Positions 1 to 9,854 of a stretch of DNA of 64,000 nucleotides are shown here, piece by piece. The notes under the pieces are model-generated. The model saw nothing but the letters and a program-made list of their open reading frames with translations, ran no database searches and was not told where the DNA came from. Position 1 is the first letter of the stretch; each line of letters starts with the position of its first letter. The stretch spans positions 3,980,501 through 4,044,500 of the forward strand of contig OX638356.1 of assembly GCA_951813395.1 (NCBI GenBank), written 5' to 3'. A program made the position numbers and the translations under genes. Origin of the DNA: Longimicrobiales bacterium. Its GTDB lineage: Bacteria; Gemmatimonadota; Gemmatimonadetes; Longimicrobiales; Gaopeijiaceae.

Positions 1-1353
1 GACTTCGCCGCGCGGGAACGTGTGAGGTTCTACCGGGAACTCGACGAGTTCCTGCGCATTCCGTCCGTCTCGGCGAAATCGGAGCACGACGGCGACACGG
101 CGCGTGCGGCCGACTGGGTACGAGAGCAACTGGCAAGCGCGGGGCTGGTCGCCGAGGTCATCGCAACCCCGGGCCACCCGGTGGTAGTCGGAGAGTGGCG
201 AGGCGCCGGACCACGAGCCCCAACGGTCCTCATCTACGGCCACTATGACGTGCAGCCGGCGGAGCCGCTGGAGTTGTGGGAGACGCCTCCGTTCGAACCC
301 GACATCCGCAACGGACGCATCTACGCTCGTGGTTCCGCGGACGACAAGGGACAGCTCTTCCTGCATATCAAGGCGCTGGAAGCGCACCTCGCCACCCACG
401 GCCGGCTGCCGGTCAACGTCGTCGTACTGGCCGAGGGGGAAGAAGAGGTGGGTTCGCCCAACCTCGTTCCGTTCGTCAGGGAACACAGCGAGCGTCTCGC
501 GGCCGACACGGTCGTCATCTCCGACTCGGCCATGTTCGCCCCCGGGATTCCTTCCCTCCTCTTCTCCCTCCGGGGACTGGCCTACTTCGAGATCCACGCG
601 ACCGGACCCGCCTCGGACCTGCACTCCGGCGCCTACGGCGGAGCAGTCGTCAACCCGGCCAATGCGCTGGCCCGGGTCATCGGAGGGCTGCACGACGAGA
701 CCGGACGGATCACCATTCCCGGGTTCTACGACGACGTGCTGACCACGCCGCAGGAGACCCTGGACGGCATCCTCGGCCTACCGTTCGACGCCGACGACTA
801 CGCCCGCGAGGTCGGTACGATACCCGCGGGCGGGGAGCACGCCTTCTCTCCCCTCGAACGGCTCTGGACAAGGCCGTCCTGCGATGTCAACGGCATGTGG
901 TCGGGGTACACGGGCGAAGGCGCCAAGACCGTTCTGCCGGCAAAGGCCTCCGCCAAAGTCAGTTTCCGGCTGGTCCCGGATCAGTCTCCCGACCGCGTAA
1001 AGGTGCTGCTGGAGGAGCACCTGACGCGCGTCGCACCCCCCGGCGTCCGGATGACGGTCGTCGAACTGCACGGCGGACGACCGTGGCTGGCCCAGCTGGA
1101 GGGACCGCTGTTCACCGCGGCGGCCAATGCGCTGGAGCGCTCCTTCGGCACGCGTCCGGTGCTCACGGGCGAAGGCGGCAGCATCCCCATCGTCGTGGAA
1201 CTCGAGGAGATCCTCGGTGCCAGCTCGCTACTCCTCGGATTCGCGCTTCCGGGCGCGAACATGCACGCACCCAACGAATGGTTCGCGACGGACTGCTTCG
1301 AAAGGGGGATCGACACGCTGATCCGCCTCTACGACGAACTGGCGCAGATCTAG
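1..1353 (+). CDS. M20 family dipeptidase/carboxypeptidase-like metallopeptidase (5' partial)
   Basis: Zinc-dependent M20 peptidase, probably hydrolysing dipeptides or N-acyl amino acids in the cytoplasm. The frame is open to the window edge (DFAARER precedes the GTG at 22), so the true start lies outside and only a few residues are missing; family members are about 450-460 residues. Visible motifs are the first metal-binding motif YGHYDVQP, the bridging Asp in ARGSADDKGQ, the catalytic Glu pair in EGEEEVGS, the SDS ligand region, the dimerisation-lid segment DLHSGAYGGAVVNPANAL, and a C-terminal NMHAPNEW carrying the last metal His. No signal peptide is visible in the part present. It converges on trpE with only 6 bases between the two stop codons. 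Family assignment is firm; the substrate is not determined. Confidence 0.9.
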   Translation, partial: DFAARERVRFYRELDEFLRIPSVSAKSEHDGDTARAADWVREQLASAGLVAEVIATPGHPVVVGEWRGAGPRAPTVLIYGHYDVQPAEPLELWETPPFEPDIRNGRIYARGSADDKGQLFLHIKALEAHLATHGRLPVNVVVLAEGEEEVGSPNLVPFVREHSERLAADTVVISDSAMFAPGIPSLLFSLRGLAYFEIHATGPASDLHSGAYGGAVVNPANALARVIGGLHDETGRITIPGFYDDVLTTPQETLDGILGLPFDADDYAREVGTIPAGGEHAFSPLERLWTRPSCDVNGMWSGYTGEGAKTVLPAKASAKVSFRLVPDQSPDRVKVLLEEHLTRVAPPGVRMTVVELHGGRPWLAQLEGPLFTAAANALERSFGTRPVLTGEGGSIPIVVELEEILGASSLLLGFALPGANMHAPNEWFATDCFERGIDTLIRLYDELAQI

Positions 1354-1359
1354 CTTAGC

Positions 1360-2874
<1,515 letters not shown>

Positions 2875-2940
2875 TGATCGCAAGACCGCGATGGGTGATT
2901 CGGACCGCAGACGTTTGACTATCTTCAAGGAATGTAAGCG

Positions 2941-2946
2941 AAGGAG
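2941..2946 (+). promoter_or_regulatory. Ribosome binding site of the DUF2723 gene
   Basis: AAGGAG lies 8 bases before the ATG at 2955 and fixes that start. The same 80-base stretch must also hold the divergent trpE start region. Confidence 0.7.
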
Positions 2947-2954
2947 ACACCGCG

Positions 2955-5336
2955 ATGCGTCTGACGGATACAACTTCCGGGGTGGCCGCCCGAAGCCGCC
3001 CTCCGTACCTGTGGGCCGCGGCGGCGGCCGCGAGCGTGGGACTGCTCTACGCCCTGACGCTGGCCCCCACCACGGCGTTCTGGGACACCAGCGAGTACAT
3101 TGCGACCGCTCACATTCTCGGAATACCGCATCCGCCGGGGAATCCGCTGTTCGTCGTCCTGGCCCGGACCTGGGAGATCATTCTCAGTCCCCTGGGTCTC
3201 TCCACCGCCGTCAGCATCAACCTCTTCTCCGCGTTGATGGGGGCGCTTTCCCACGGACTGTGGTTCCTGGTCGTGCATCACGTTCTCCGGCATTTCTCCG
3301 ACAGCCGCCGCTTCAGGCTCGTCGGGGCCGCCGCCGCGGTGCTGTTGAGCGCCACGGCCTTCACGGTCTGGAACCAGTCCAACGTCAACGAGAAGGTCTA
3401 CACCGTCTCGCTGTTCACGATTGCGCTCCTTTCCTGGCTCGCGTTTCGGTGGAGGGAACGCGTCGGCCAGCGCGGCAACGACAACATCCTCGTGCTGATC
3501 GTCTTCCTCCTTGCGCTCTCGGTCGGCAATCACCTGATGGCGTTCCTGGCGGCCCCGGCGCTGCTCGTGTTCGTCCTCGCGGTCCGCCCGCGCGTCTTCG
3601 GCAACCCAAGGCTGTACCCGGTCGCGATTGCGGCAGTCGTCGCGGGTCTCAGCATTCACCTGTTCCTGCCCGTGCGTTCGGAGCTCGGCCCCGTGATCAA
3701 CGAAGCCGAACCGATCTGCGAGGGCGTCGGCGAGGCGCTGGGCAGCATCGTCACCTACGGGATCGCGGGGTGCGAGGACCTTTCCGAGGCACTCAAGCGG
3801 GAGCAGTACGACAAGCCGCCCCTGATCCCGCGTCAGGCGCATCTCGCGTCGCAGATTCAGAACTGGCTCCAGTACTTCGACTGGCAGTGGGCTCGTGGCC
3901 TGTCCGCCAACGATGTGCTGTTCGGGAACAGCAGACTTGCGCTGACGGCACTGTTCATCGGACTCGGGGTGTTCGGTCTGGCCGAGCACTACCGGCGCGA
4001 CCGCGCCAGCTGGCTATACCTGATCTCCCTCTTCGGGGTGCTCTCGGCCGGGCTCGTCTTCTATCTGAACTTCAAGTACGGGTACTCGATGCCGGATCTG
4101 GAAGGTGAGGACCTTCAGCGGGCGATGGACCGCATGGGCGCCCTGACGCCGGACCAGGTGAAGGAGGTGCGTGAGAGGGACTACTTCTTTGTCGTCGGCT
4201 TCTCGGTCTGGGGTCTCATCGCGGGCATCGGCATTGTGGCGCTGTGGGAGCGGTTGACCCGGAAATCGGGCCGGCCTGCCGGGTACACGGCGCCGGTGCT
4301 CGCGCTGGCGGCAATCCCCCTTGTGCTGAACTTCGGCTTGGCAAGCCGGGGGGGAGACTACGCCGCGCGTGACTGGGCCCACAACCTCCTCATGAGCGTC
4401 GAGCCGTACGGGCTGCTCTTCACGAACGGCGACAACGACACCTTTCCGCTCTGGTATCTGCAAGAGGTGGAGGGCATCCGGCGCGACGTCACCGTGGCGG
4501 TCACCTCGTACCTGAACACCGACTGGTATGTCAAGCAGCTGCGCGCCCTGACCCGCCCGTGCACGGCGGAACAGGATCCCGACGCGGACCCCACCCGCAT
4601 CGTGTGCCAGCGCCCGTATACGGCAGAGAACACCGGCGCCATGTACACGCACGATCCGGCGGAGGCCGAAGCCGCCGGCAAGACGCCCATTCTCGTGGAC
4701 GAGCCGGTCCGGCCTCCGACGCGCGCGATCTTTCGCGACGACCTGGACGACGCCATCATCGACCAGGTGGTGCGCAGCTACGTTCCGATCGACGAGCCTC
4801 GCGACATCGACCTTGGTGCCGTGACCGCCAGCATGGCGGCCGGACAGTACCTCTACCCCTGGCACCAGTTCGCGCTTGCGGCGATCGCGAACTCCCTCGG
4901 GGACAGGCCGGTGTACTTTGCCTCGAGCGGCAGCGCCGCCCAGACATTCGGTTTGCGCCCCCAGGTCATCAGGCAGGGCCTGGCCTTCCGCCTGTCGCCC
5001 GGGGACCCTGCCGAGCTGTCATCGCGGGGGGTCGCGGCCAGCCTGATTACCTCGCCCTATGCGGGCGTGATCGGGCCATGGGTGGATATTCCGCGCACCC
5101 GGCTATTGGTCGACAGCGTGTTCGTTCATCGATCCGGGATTCCCGACGAGTGGGACTACTGGCCGGATCGTTCGACGCGGGGGATTCCCAACTACTACGC
5201 CTGGGTCTACCGCGCGCTCCGCCAGGACGCCGTCACCCGCAACGACATCGATGACATGGCGGCGCTGCAGGGCCGCGTGGAGGCGTGGACCCGGCTCGGC
5301 GCGATACCGGTTCCGACCGGGGAGGTGCAGCGCTAG
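2955..5336 (+). CDS. DUF2723 (TMEM260-like) multi-pass membrane protein, putative glycosyltransferase
   Basis: A 793-residue membrane protein. The N-terminal segment has a helix (YLWAAAAAASVGLLYALTL) followed directly by the acidic first-loop motif FWDTSEYIATAHILGIPHPPGNPLF. This is the hallmark of DUF2723 and resembles the DxE-type loop of GT-C glycosyltransferases. About ten further hydrophobic helices run to roughly residue 480, followed by a soluble C-terminal half beginning near GDNDTFPLWYLQEVEGIRRDV. Eukaryotic TMEM260 transfers mannose to proteins; bacterial members are common in Bacteroidota and Gemmatimonadota, and their substrates are mostly unknown. The GT-C role is therefore a family-level inference. 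It is divergent from trpE and convergent with the Rad50-like gene. Confidence 0.85.
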   Translation: MRLTDTTSGVAARSRPPYLWAAAAAASVGLLYALTLAPTTAFWDTSEYIATAHILGIPHPPGNPLFVVLARTWEIILSPLGLSTAVSINLFSALMGALSHGLWFLVVHHVLRHFSDSRRFRLVGAAAAVLLSATAFTVWNQSNVNEKVYTVSLFTIALLSWLAFRWRERVGQRGNDNILVLIVFLLALSVGNHLMAFLAAPALLVFVLAVRPRVFGNPRLYPVAIAAVVAGLSIHLFLPVRSELGPVINEAEPICEGVGEALGSIVTYGIAGCEDLSEALKREQYDKPPLIPRQAHLASQIQNWLQYFDWQWARGLSANDVLFGNSRLALTALFIGLGVFGLAEHYRRDRASWLYLISLFGVLSAGLVFYLNFKYGYSMPDLEGEDLQRAMDRMGALTPDQVKEVRERDYFFVVGFSVWGLIAGIGIVALWERLTRKSGRPAGYTAPVLALAAIPLVLNFGLASRGGDYAARDWAHNLLMSVEPYGLLFTNGDNDTFPLWYLQEVEGIRRDVTVAVTSYLNTDWYVKQLRALTRPCTAEQDPDADPTRIVCQRPYTAENTGAMYTHDPAEAEAAGKTPILVDEPVRPPTRAIFRDDLDDAIIDQVVRSYVPIDEPRDIDLGAVTASMAAGQYLYPWHQFALAAIANSLGDRPVYFASSGSAAQTFGLRPQVIRQGLAFRLSPGDPAELSSRGVAASLITSPYAGVIGPWVDIPRTRLLVDSVFVHRSGIPDEWDYWPDRSTRGIPNYYAWVYRALRQDAVTRNDIDDMAALQGRVEAWTRLGAIPVPTGEVQR

Positions 5337-5343
5337 ACCTGGA

Positions 5344-6813
5344 TTAGTCGATCTGCAGCCAGATCGTCCCCAGGCCCGATCGGTCACGGCGCAGGCGGCG
5401 TCCCTCGGGGACGTCCTCGACCCTGTAGAGCAGATCGAAGCACTCCGGGAATGCCGAAGCGACTCCGGACGTGGCCTTGACCAGGAGCAGGGGGATTCGC
5501 CGCGTGAGGTGTACCAGTTCGACCAGCGCTCTGTGGACGTCTTCCCGCCCGAGACGGTTTAGACCGGCGGGCAGGACCAATGAATGCAACGGTACGCCGG
5601 CATCCACCGCCAGCTCCGCCAATGCGATCCTGACCGCCAACTCGAGAGCCGCGAATTCCTTGCCGCCCCGGCGTCCCCCGTCGGCCCAGTCCGCAAAAAG
5701 CGCCGGGAAGACCCCCGCCAGGCGTCCTCCCGTCAGCGACAGCACCTTGCCGTGGATGCGCGCGCGGACGCGTTCACGCGTATCGCGCACAAGCCCGGCC
5801 CGCGTTTCTTCCATCTCGGCGCTCCCGCGCCGCCCGCCCAGCCGGGCTTCCAGGGCCACCAACTCCTTCAGACGACCGGTCGCGGCCTCCACCTCCAACC
5901 CCTGGATCTTCCGGCGCTCCAGCTCCTCGGACAGCTCGTTCACGGCGCTGTCCAGCTCGATCGCCCTGGTTTCGATCGCCTTGAGATCGTCGGGTTTGCG
6001 TTCAAGCTGATCCCTGCGCCTCCGCCACCAGCGTCCGTCCTGCACGACGGCTTCCCATTCCTCACGGCGGGCATTCCGCACGACTCCGGCGCTATCCTGC
6101 AGCGGCCGCCCACAGCTGCGGCACGCGGCCTCGTCCCCCTCCTCGTCGAGGCGCTTGAGGCGGTCCCGCAGCTCGCGTTCGCGATCCCGGTACAGCAACA
6201 GCCGCGTCTCGGCATCCTGGCGCTCGCGCACCCACGCCATCATCCCCGCCTCCGCGTCCCCATGCACCTCCGTGGCTTCTCCACGCACTTCCCGCAACTG
6301 CGCCTCCAGCGCCTCCACGCCCTCACCGGACCGATTCAGCCGCTCCACATCCTCCTTCGCCTCGCGGATCATGCGACGCACGAATCCGTCCAGCGCCCCG
6401 TCGGCCACGGAGTCACCGTCCCCTTCCGGCGCGAGCAGGCGCCCCAACTCACGTACCTTGCGGGCGGTCTCGGGACCCTGGCTAAGCGTGCCCGCCGCCG
6501 ACAGCCATGTCGTCACGGGTCCGCCACCGAACCACACGGCCGCGTACTCCTCGCGCGAGAGGGCGTGCGCGGCCAGTATCGGCGCCAGGACCTCCTCGAA
6601 GGCCCGGCCGCCCACCCCCATGGTCCCGTCGCCCGTGCGTACCAGGACCCTCGGTCCGCCAGGTCGACCCGGCCTCGTAAAGCCCTCGCGCAGCGAGGAC
6701 ATGAACTCCCCCCAGAGGGGGCCGCCATCCGCGGCGAAGGCGACCAGACCACGCGCGTCCTGGAGGTCGAGCACCGGACCGCGCAGACCCGCCTGCAGCA
6801 CATCGATCTTCAT
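5344..6813 (-). CDS. Rad50/SbcC/YhaN-like protein lacking ATPase motifs, with zinc-hook CxxC
   Basis: A 489-residue protein laid out like a miniature Rad50: N-terminal lobe (1-130), coiled coil (about 140-220), a CRSC zinc-hook-type motif at residues 231-234, a return coiled coil (about 250-350) and a C-terminal lobe (355-489). The ATPase residues are gone. Where a P-loop GPNGAGKS is expected there is AADGGPLWGEF (residues 27-37). The signature region reads RRGGKEFAALELAVRIALAE (381-400) without LSGG. Walker B reads SLVLPAGLNRLG (411-422), with Pro-Ala in place of Asp-Glu. It starts by a 4-base ATGA overlap with the Mre11-like gene, so the two are probably made together as a complex. A structural or DNA-bridging role is inferred. 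Rad50 ancestry is a reading of architecture and position, not of a search. Confidence 0.72.
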   Translation of the reverse strand: MKIDVLQAGLRGPVLDLQDARGLVAFAADGGPLWGEFMSSLREGFTRPGRPGGPRVLVRTGDGTMGVGGRAFEEVLAPILAAHALSREEYAAVWFGGGPVTTWLSAAGTLSQGPETARKVRELGRLLAPEGDGDSVADGALDGFVRRMIREAKEDVERLNRSGEGVEALEAQLREVRGEATEVHGDAEAGMMAWVRERQDAETRLLLYRDRERELRDRLKRLDEEGDEAACRSCGRPLQDSAGVVRNARREEWEAVVQDGRWWRRRRDQLERKPDDLKAIETRAIELDSAVNELSEELERRKIQGLEVEAATGRLKELVALEARLGGRRGSAEMEETRAGLVRDTRERVRARIHGKVLSLTGGRLAGVFPALFADWADGGRRGGKEFAALELAVRIALAELAVDAGVPLHSLVLPAGLNRLGREDVHRALVELVHLTRRIPLLLVKATSGVASAFPECFDLLYRVEDVPEGRRLRRDRSGLGTIWLQID

Positions 6814-7898
6814 GCCGGCGCCCTCCCCGCCACGGGGACCGCACCAGGCGCGGACCCGACCAGCCCGGACACTTCGGCACCGGACTCGCCGCGGCCACGA
6901 CGCGCGCCCCTGTCACCTCTCCCGTGCGAGGTTCCCTGTCCCGGCAGCGCGTCTATCCTCAGTTCGGCCACCCGTCGCCGCACCCGCGCCAGGACCTCGC
7001 GGTCGAGCACGGCAAGATCGTCGGCCGAAAGGCCCCTCACCGGAATCCGCAACAGCTTCCCGTCTATCCCCCCGGGGACTCCTCCCAGCGCCTCGCTCAA
7101 GCGCCGCGTCACCGTCGCGGTCCCGCCACCCGTCGCTTCCACGGGCGCCAGGCTCACGGCGGCCCGCGCCTCCACGGGCCAGAAGGTCACTTCGCGGCCC
7201 GATCCCGGACCACGGCCGGATCGCGCCTTGTCCGCCCCGAGCCGAGCGGTGATGAACCCCTTGGCCGTCGCGGCCTCGGCCCACGGATCGGCACCCACCC
7301 GTTCGAGAGAACCCGCGTAGTGGGCGCGCTCGGTGATGGTGGTGTAGGTGTGGTTGGATCCCAGCGCGACGTAGTCCCATCCGTCCAGCCGTATCCGGAC
7401 GGCGTGGGAACGTCCGGCCGCCAGCGCAGCGTGCATGACGAGCACGTTGCACGTGGCCGCCGGGTCCGGTGCGAGATCGACGGTGCGAGACCCCATCAGC
7501 GCGCGGTGCGGCACCAGGGTGACGCTGACCTCGCCTTCACGCAGGCTCAGCCGACGGACTGCATTGGAGGCCACCTCGACCGCCTCCATGGCGCCGACCA
7601 CCGTGAGCGGCCCGTCCCGGTCGGCGTCCAACGGTGTGTCCCTCGCTCCGGCAGCAACCGCCACAACAACCCCGGGAAGTCTCTCGCGCAGCGTACGCAC
7701 CGCGCGTCCGAAGGCCGCGATCGGAGTGGCCGTTACGTCGGGGTGGTCGAAGACATCACCCGACACGACCACCAGCTCCACGCCGATCTCCGCAATTCGC
7801 GCCAGCGCGGTCTCGAAGATCCGTAGAACGTCCCGGGCCCGGCCCGCTCCGGCACCGCCGTACCCCAGGTGCAGATCCGAGATGTGCGCCAGCTTCAC
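6810..7898 (-). CDS. Mre11/SbcD/YhaO-like metallophosphoesterase fold with lost catalytic residues
   Basis: A 362-residue calcineurin-like phosphoesterase. The GTG at 7898 is chosen because it overlaps the upstream stop (GTGA) and has GGGAGG 8 bases before it; the protein then begins VKLAHISDLHLG, as Mre11 proteins do. Motif I (D8, H10) and motif II (SGDVFD, D48) are intact and the motif IV His (VMHAA, H156) is present. Motif III GNHD is changed to GARD (84-87), losing the metal Asn and the catalytic His. Motif V GHxH is changed to GSNH (180-183), losing one metal His. Nuclease activity is therefore doubtful. It is coupled to the Rad50-like gene downstream and the membrane protein upstream. 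The C-terminal 40 residues are low-complexity Gly/Arg/Ala. Confidence 0.78.
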   Translation of the reverse strand: MKLAHISDLHLGYGGAGAGRARDVLRIFETALARIAEIGVELVVVSGDVFDHPDVTATPIAAFGRAVRTLRERLPGVVVAVAAGARDTPLDADRDGPLTVVGAMEAVEVASNAVRRLSLREGEVSVTLVPHRALMGSRTVDLAPDPAATCNVLVMHAALAAGRSHAVRIRLDGWDYVALGSNHTYTTITERAHYAGSLERVGADPWAEAATAKGFITARLGADKARSGRGPGSGREVTFWPVEARAAVSLAPVEATGGGTATVTRRLSEALGGVPGGIDGKLLRIPVRGLSADDLAVLDREVLARVRRRVAELRIDALPGQGTSHGRGDRGARRGRGESGAEVSGLVGSAPGAVPVAGRAPA

Positions 7899-9241
7899 GC
7901 CGGATCCTCCCGTCGGTCCTCCGCCGTCTGTGCCGGCAGCGGTGACGACCGCATGCCCGGCAACGGTCCCGGCGGTTCCGGTGACCTGCTGAAACACCAG
8001 AGTTCATCCCTCCGCGGAGCCAGACGGGGAGGCCCCCGAGAGCCCTCCACGGCTCCCACGTAGCGGACGACATCCATCCCCGCCGCGAACCCGGCATCCG
8101 CGAGCGTGTCGGGCAGTCGCCCGCGGGGACCACGGATCCAGGCGCGTTCGATCTCCTTGTCCCGCAACGCGCACAGGAGTACCCCCAGCGGTTGCGAATG
8201 AGCCAGCGACTCACCCAGGGCTCCCCACTCGGCCACGACCGTGAGGCCGCCCTCCTCGGGGATCAGAGAAGACACCATCCGACTATCGTCCCACCCGAAG
8301 CCCCTGCACGCCAGAGCCCGCACGGCCGCATCCGGCTCGTACATCGTCCAGGCCCGCCGTTGGGGCTGGACGGACCAGCTGCCCGCACCCACGTAGAACA
8401 CGGCAGCGTCCTCGGCCAGCGTGCTCTCGACGGCCGTCCGCCAGTCCCCCGCGGGCGGGCGATCGACCGCAACGTCCCGCCCGCGCTCGAGCAGTACGTG
8501 GACCGTCGTTTCCGGAATCAGGGTGTGCCACGCCTCGAAGCGAAGTTCGGGACGGTCCGGACTATGCAGGACCATGCGTCGGCGGGGCACCCGGTCAAAG
8601 ATCCACCCCTGGAAGCGCGCCCCCGCCGCGGCCAGTACCGTGGCTCCGAGGAACGCCGTGACGGCCAGGACCGGACGGCCCAGAAAGGTACCGACCATCA
8701 GCGATCCGACCACGGTACCAAGGAGAACGCCGAGCCAGACCTGCCGTCTGCCGCTCGTTTCGAGTACGGCGGCGAAACCGCCGAGCCTGCCGAGAACCCC
8801 GCCGGCAAAGTAGGCGGGAAGCGCGGCCGTGAGCGCGAGTCCGGTCCCCTGGGCCAGGGCCACGCCCTCGAACCCGGCCATTGCCTCCCACACGGCCGTG
8901 AACCCGGCGCCAAGAAGCAGCGCCACCAGAAAACCCACCCATCCGCGCGCCGCCGCGGGGACCGTCTCCTCGCTTTGACTTCCGTTGCCCACCCAGAGCC
9001 CGGCGATCAGGGAGACGGCCGCGATTCCGAGCAGCACCGCCAGCGCCCGCAGCAGGCCATGCGTTCCGTCAAGCACGCTCCCCGGACCGGAGGCAAGCGG
9101 ATCGGCCACTCCGGCACCGAGGCCCCTGACCAGCCACTGCGCATCGTAGAGAAGGACGGCCGCGCCCGTTGCGATCGCGATCGCCAGAGACGTTCCCACG
9201 AACAGCGCGGGAATCCAGAGCATGCGCCGGGCTCTGGTCAT
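7895..9241 (-). CDS. Membrane protein of unknown function in the Mre11/Rad50-like operon
   Basis: A 448-residue protein I do not recognise. The first ~215 residues contain about six hydrophobic helices (first at roughly 8-32, then near 62-85, 103-122, 130-155, 168-190 and 190-207). The remainder is a soluble domain of about 230 residues with no catalytic motif that I can name. The ATG overlaps the flavin reductase stop (ATGA) and its own stop overlaps the Mre11-like GTG start (GTGA), so it belongs to one translationally coupled unit. It might anchor the following pair at the membrane, but only gene order supports that. Confidence 0.6.
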   Translation of the reverse strand: MTRARRMLWIPALFVGTSLAIAIATGAAVLLYDAQWLVRGLGAGVADPLASGPGSVLDGTHGLLRALAVLLGIAAVSLIAGLWVGNGSQSEETVPAAARGWVGFLVALLLGAGFTAVWEAMAGFEGVALAQGTGLALTAALPAYFAGGVLGRLGGFAAVLETSGRRQVWLGVLLGTVVGSLMVGTFLGRPVLAVTAFLGATVLAAAGARFQGWIFDRVPRRRMVLHSPDRPELRFEAWHTLIPETTVHVLLERGRDVAVDRPPAGDWRTAVESTLAEDAAVFYVGAGSWSVQPQRRAWTMYEPDAAVRALACRGFGWDDSRMVSSLIPEEGGLTVVAEWGALGESLAHSQPLGVLLCALRDKEIERAWIRGPRGRLPDTLADAGFAAGMDVVRYVGAVEGSRGPPRLAPRRDELWCFSRSPEPPGPLPGMRSSPLPAQTAEDRREDPA

Positions 9242-9843
9242 TGGTCCCCCGGAGGTTGCAGGAGTCCGTCGCAGTGCCCCGAGCCCGGGCGGTCCCCGGC
9301 CGTCGTCAGGTCTTCATAGCGGCCCCGGACGAAGACAAGTGGATCGCCCCCCGCGGCCTCTCCGTCGTTCACCTTGCCGACGAGGATCACATGGTCCCCG
9401 GCCTCGAAGGTGCGGTAAAGGCCGCAGGTCATCCAGGCCACCGCGCCTTCCAGTACCGGACCGCCGCCCTCCTTGACCGTAAAGGCGACGTCATCGAAGC
9501 GGTCCGTGCGCCTCCCCTCGGCAAACCGCACCGCCGTCGCCGCAGCGCCGGCACCGAGGATGTTCACGGCGAATGCGCCGTTCGCCAGGATCGCGCCCAG
9601 AGAGGACGACTTTTCGGATACGCACACCAGTACCAGCGGGGGATCCAGGGAGACCGACGTGACCGAGTTCGCCGTGAGGCCGACGGGCGTACCGTCGCGG
9701 CCCACCGCCGTGACGATGGTCACGCCCGTGGGATAGTGTCCCATGATCCTGCGGAATCGGGCCGATCCCACGGCAGCCGGCGACGACCGTTCCCGCCCGG
9801 AAACCGCGTCGCCCATGGCTGGAATCGAGGGTTCGCGACTCAT
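9238..9843 (-). CDS. Flavin reductase-like (FMN-binding split barrel) domain protein
   Basis: A 201-residue flavin-reductase domain protein of the type that supplies reduced FMN to two-component monooxygenases. The core reads FRRIMGHYPTGVTIVTA, GLTANSVTSVSLDPPLVLVC and FAVNILGAG, followed by GDHVILVGKV near the C-terminus. The ATG at 9843 lies 11 bases after the rsgA stop and has an AGGA ribosome site; longer frames would run into rsgA. It ends in an ATGA overlap with the membrane-protein gene. No monooxygenase partner is adjacent, so its electron acceptor is unknown. Confidence 0.88.
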   Translation of the reverse strand: MSREPSIPAMGDAVSGRERSSPAAVGSARFRRIMGHYPTGVTIVTAVGRDGTPVGLTANSVTSVSLDPPLVLVCVSEKSSSLGAILANGAFAVNILGAGAAATAVRFAEGRRTDRFDDVAFTVKEGGGPVLEGAVAWMTCGLYRTFEAGDHVILVGKVNDGEAAGGDPLVFVRGRYEDLTTAGDRPGSGHCDGLLQPPGDQ

Positions 9844-9854
9844 GGTCCTGTTCC

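Noticed and set aside
5344-7898. Functional SbcCD nuclease
   Set aside because: Missing P-loop, Walker B acids, GNHD and one GHxH histidine make ordinary ATP-driven nuclease activity unlikely.
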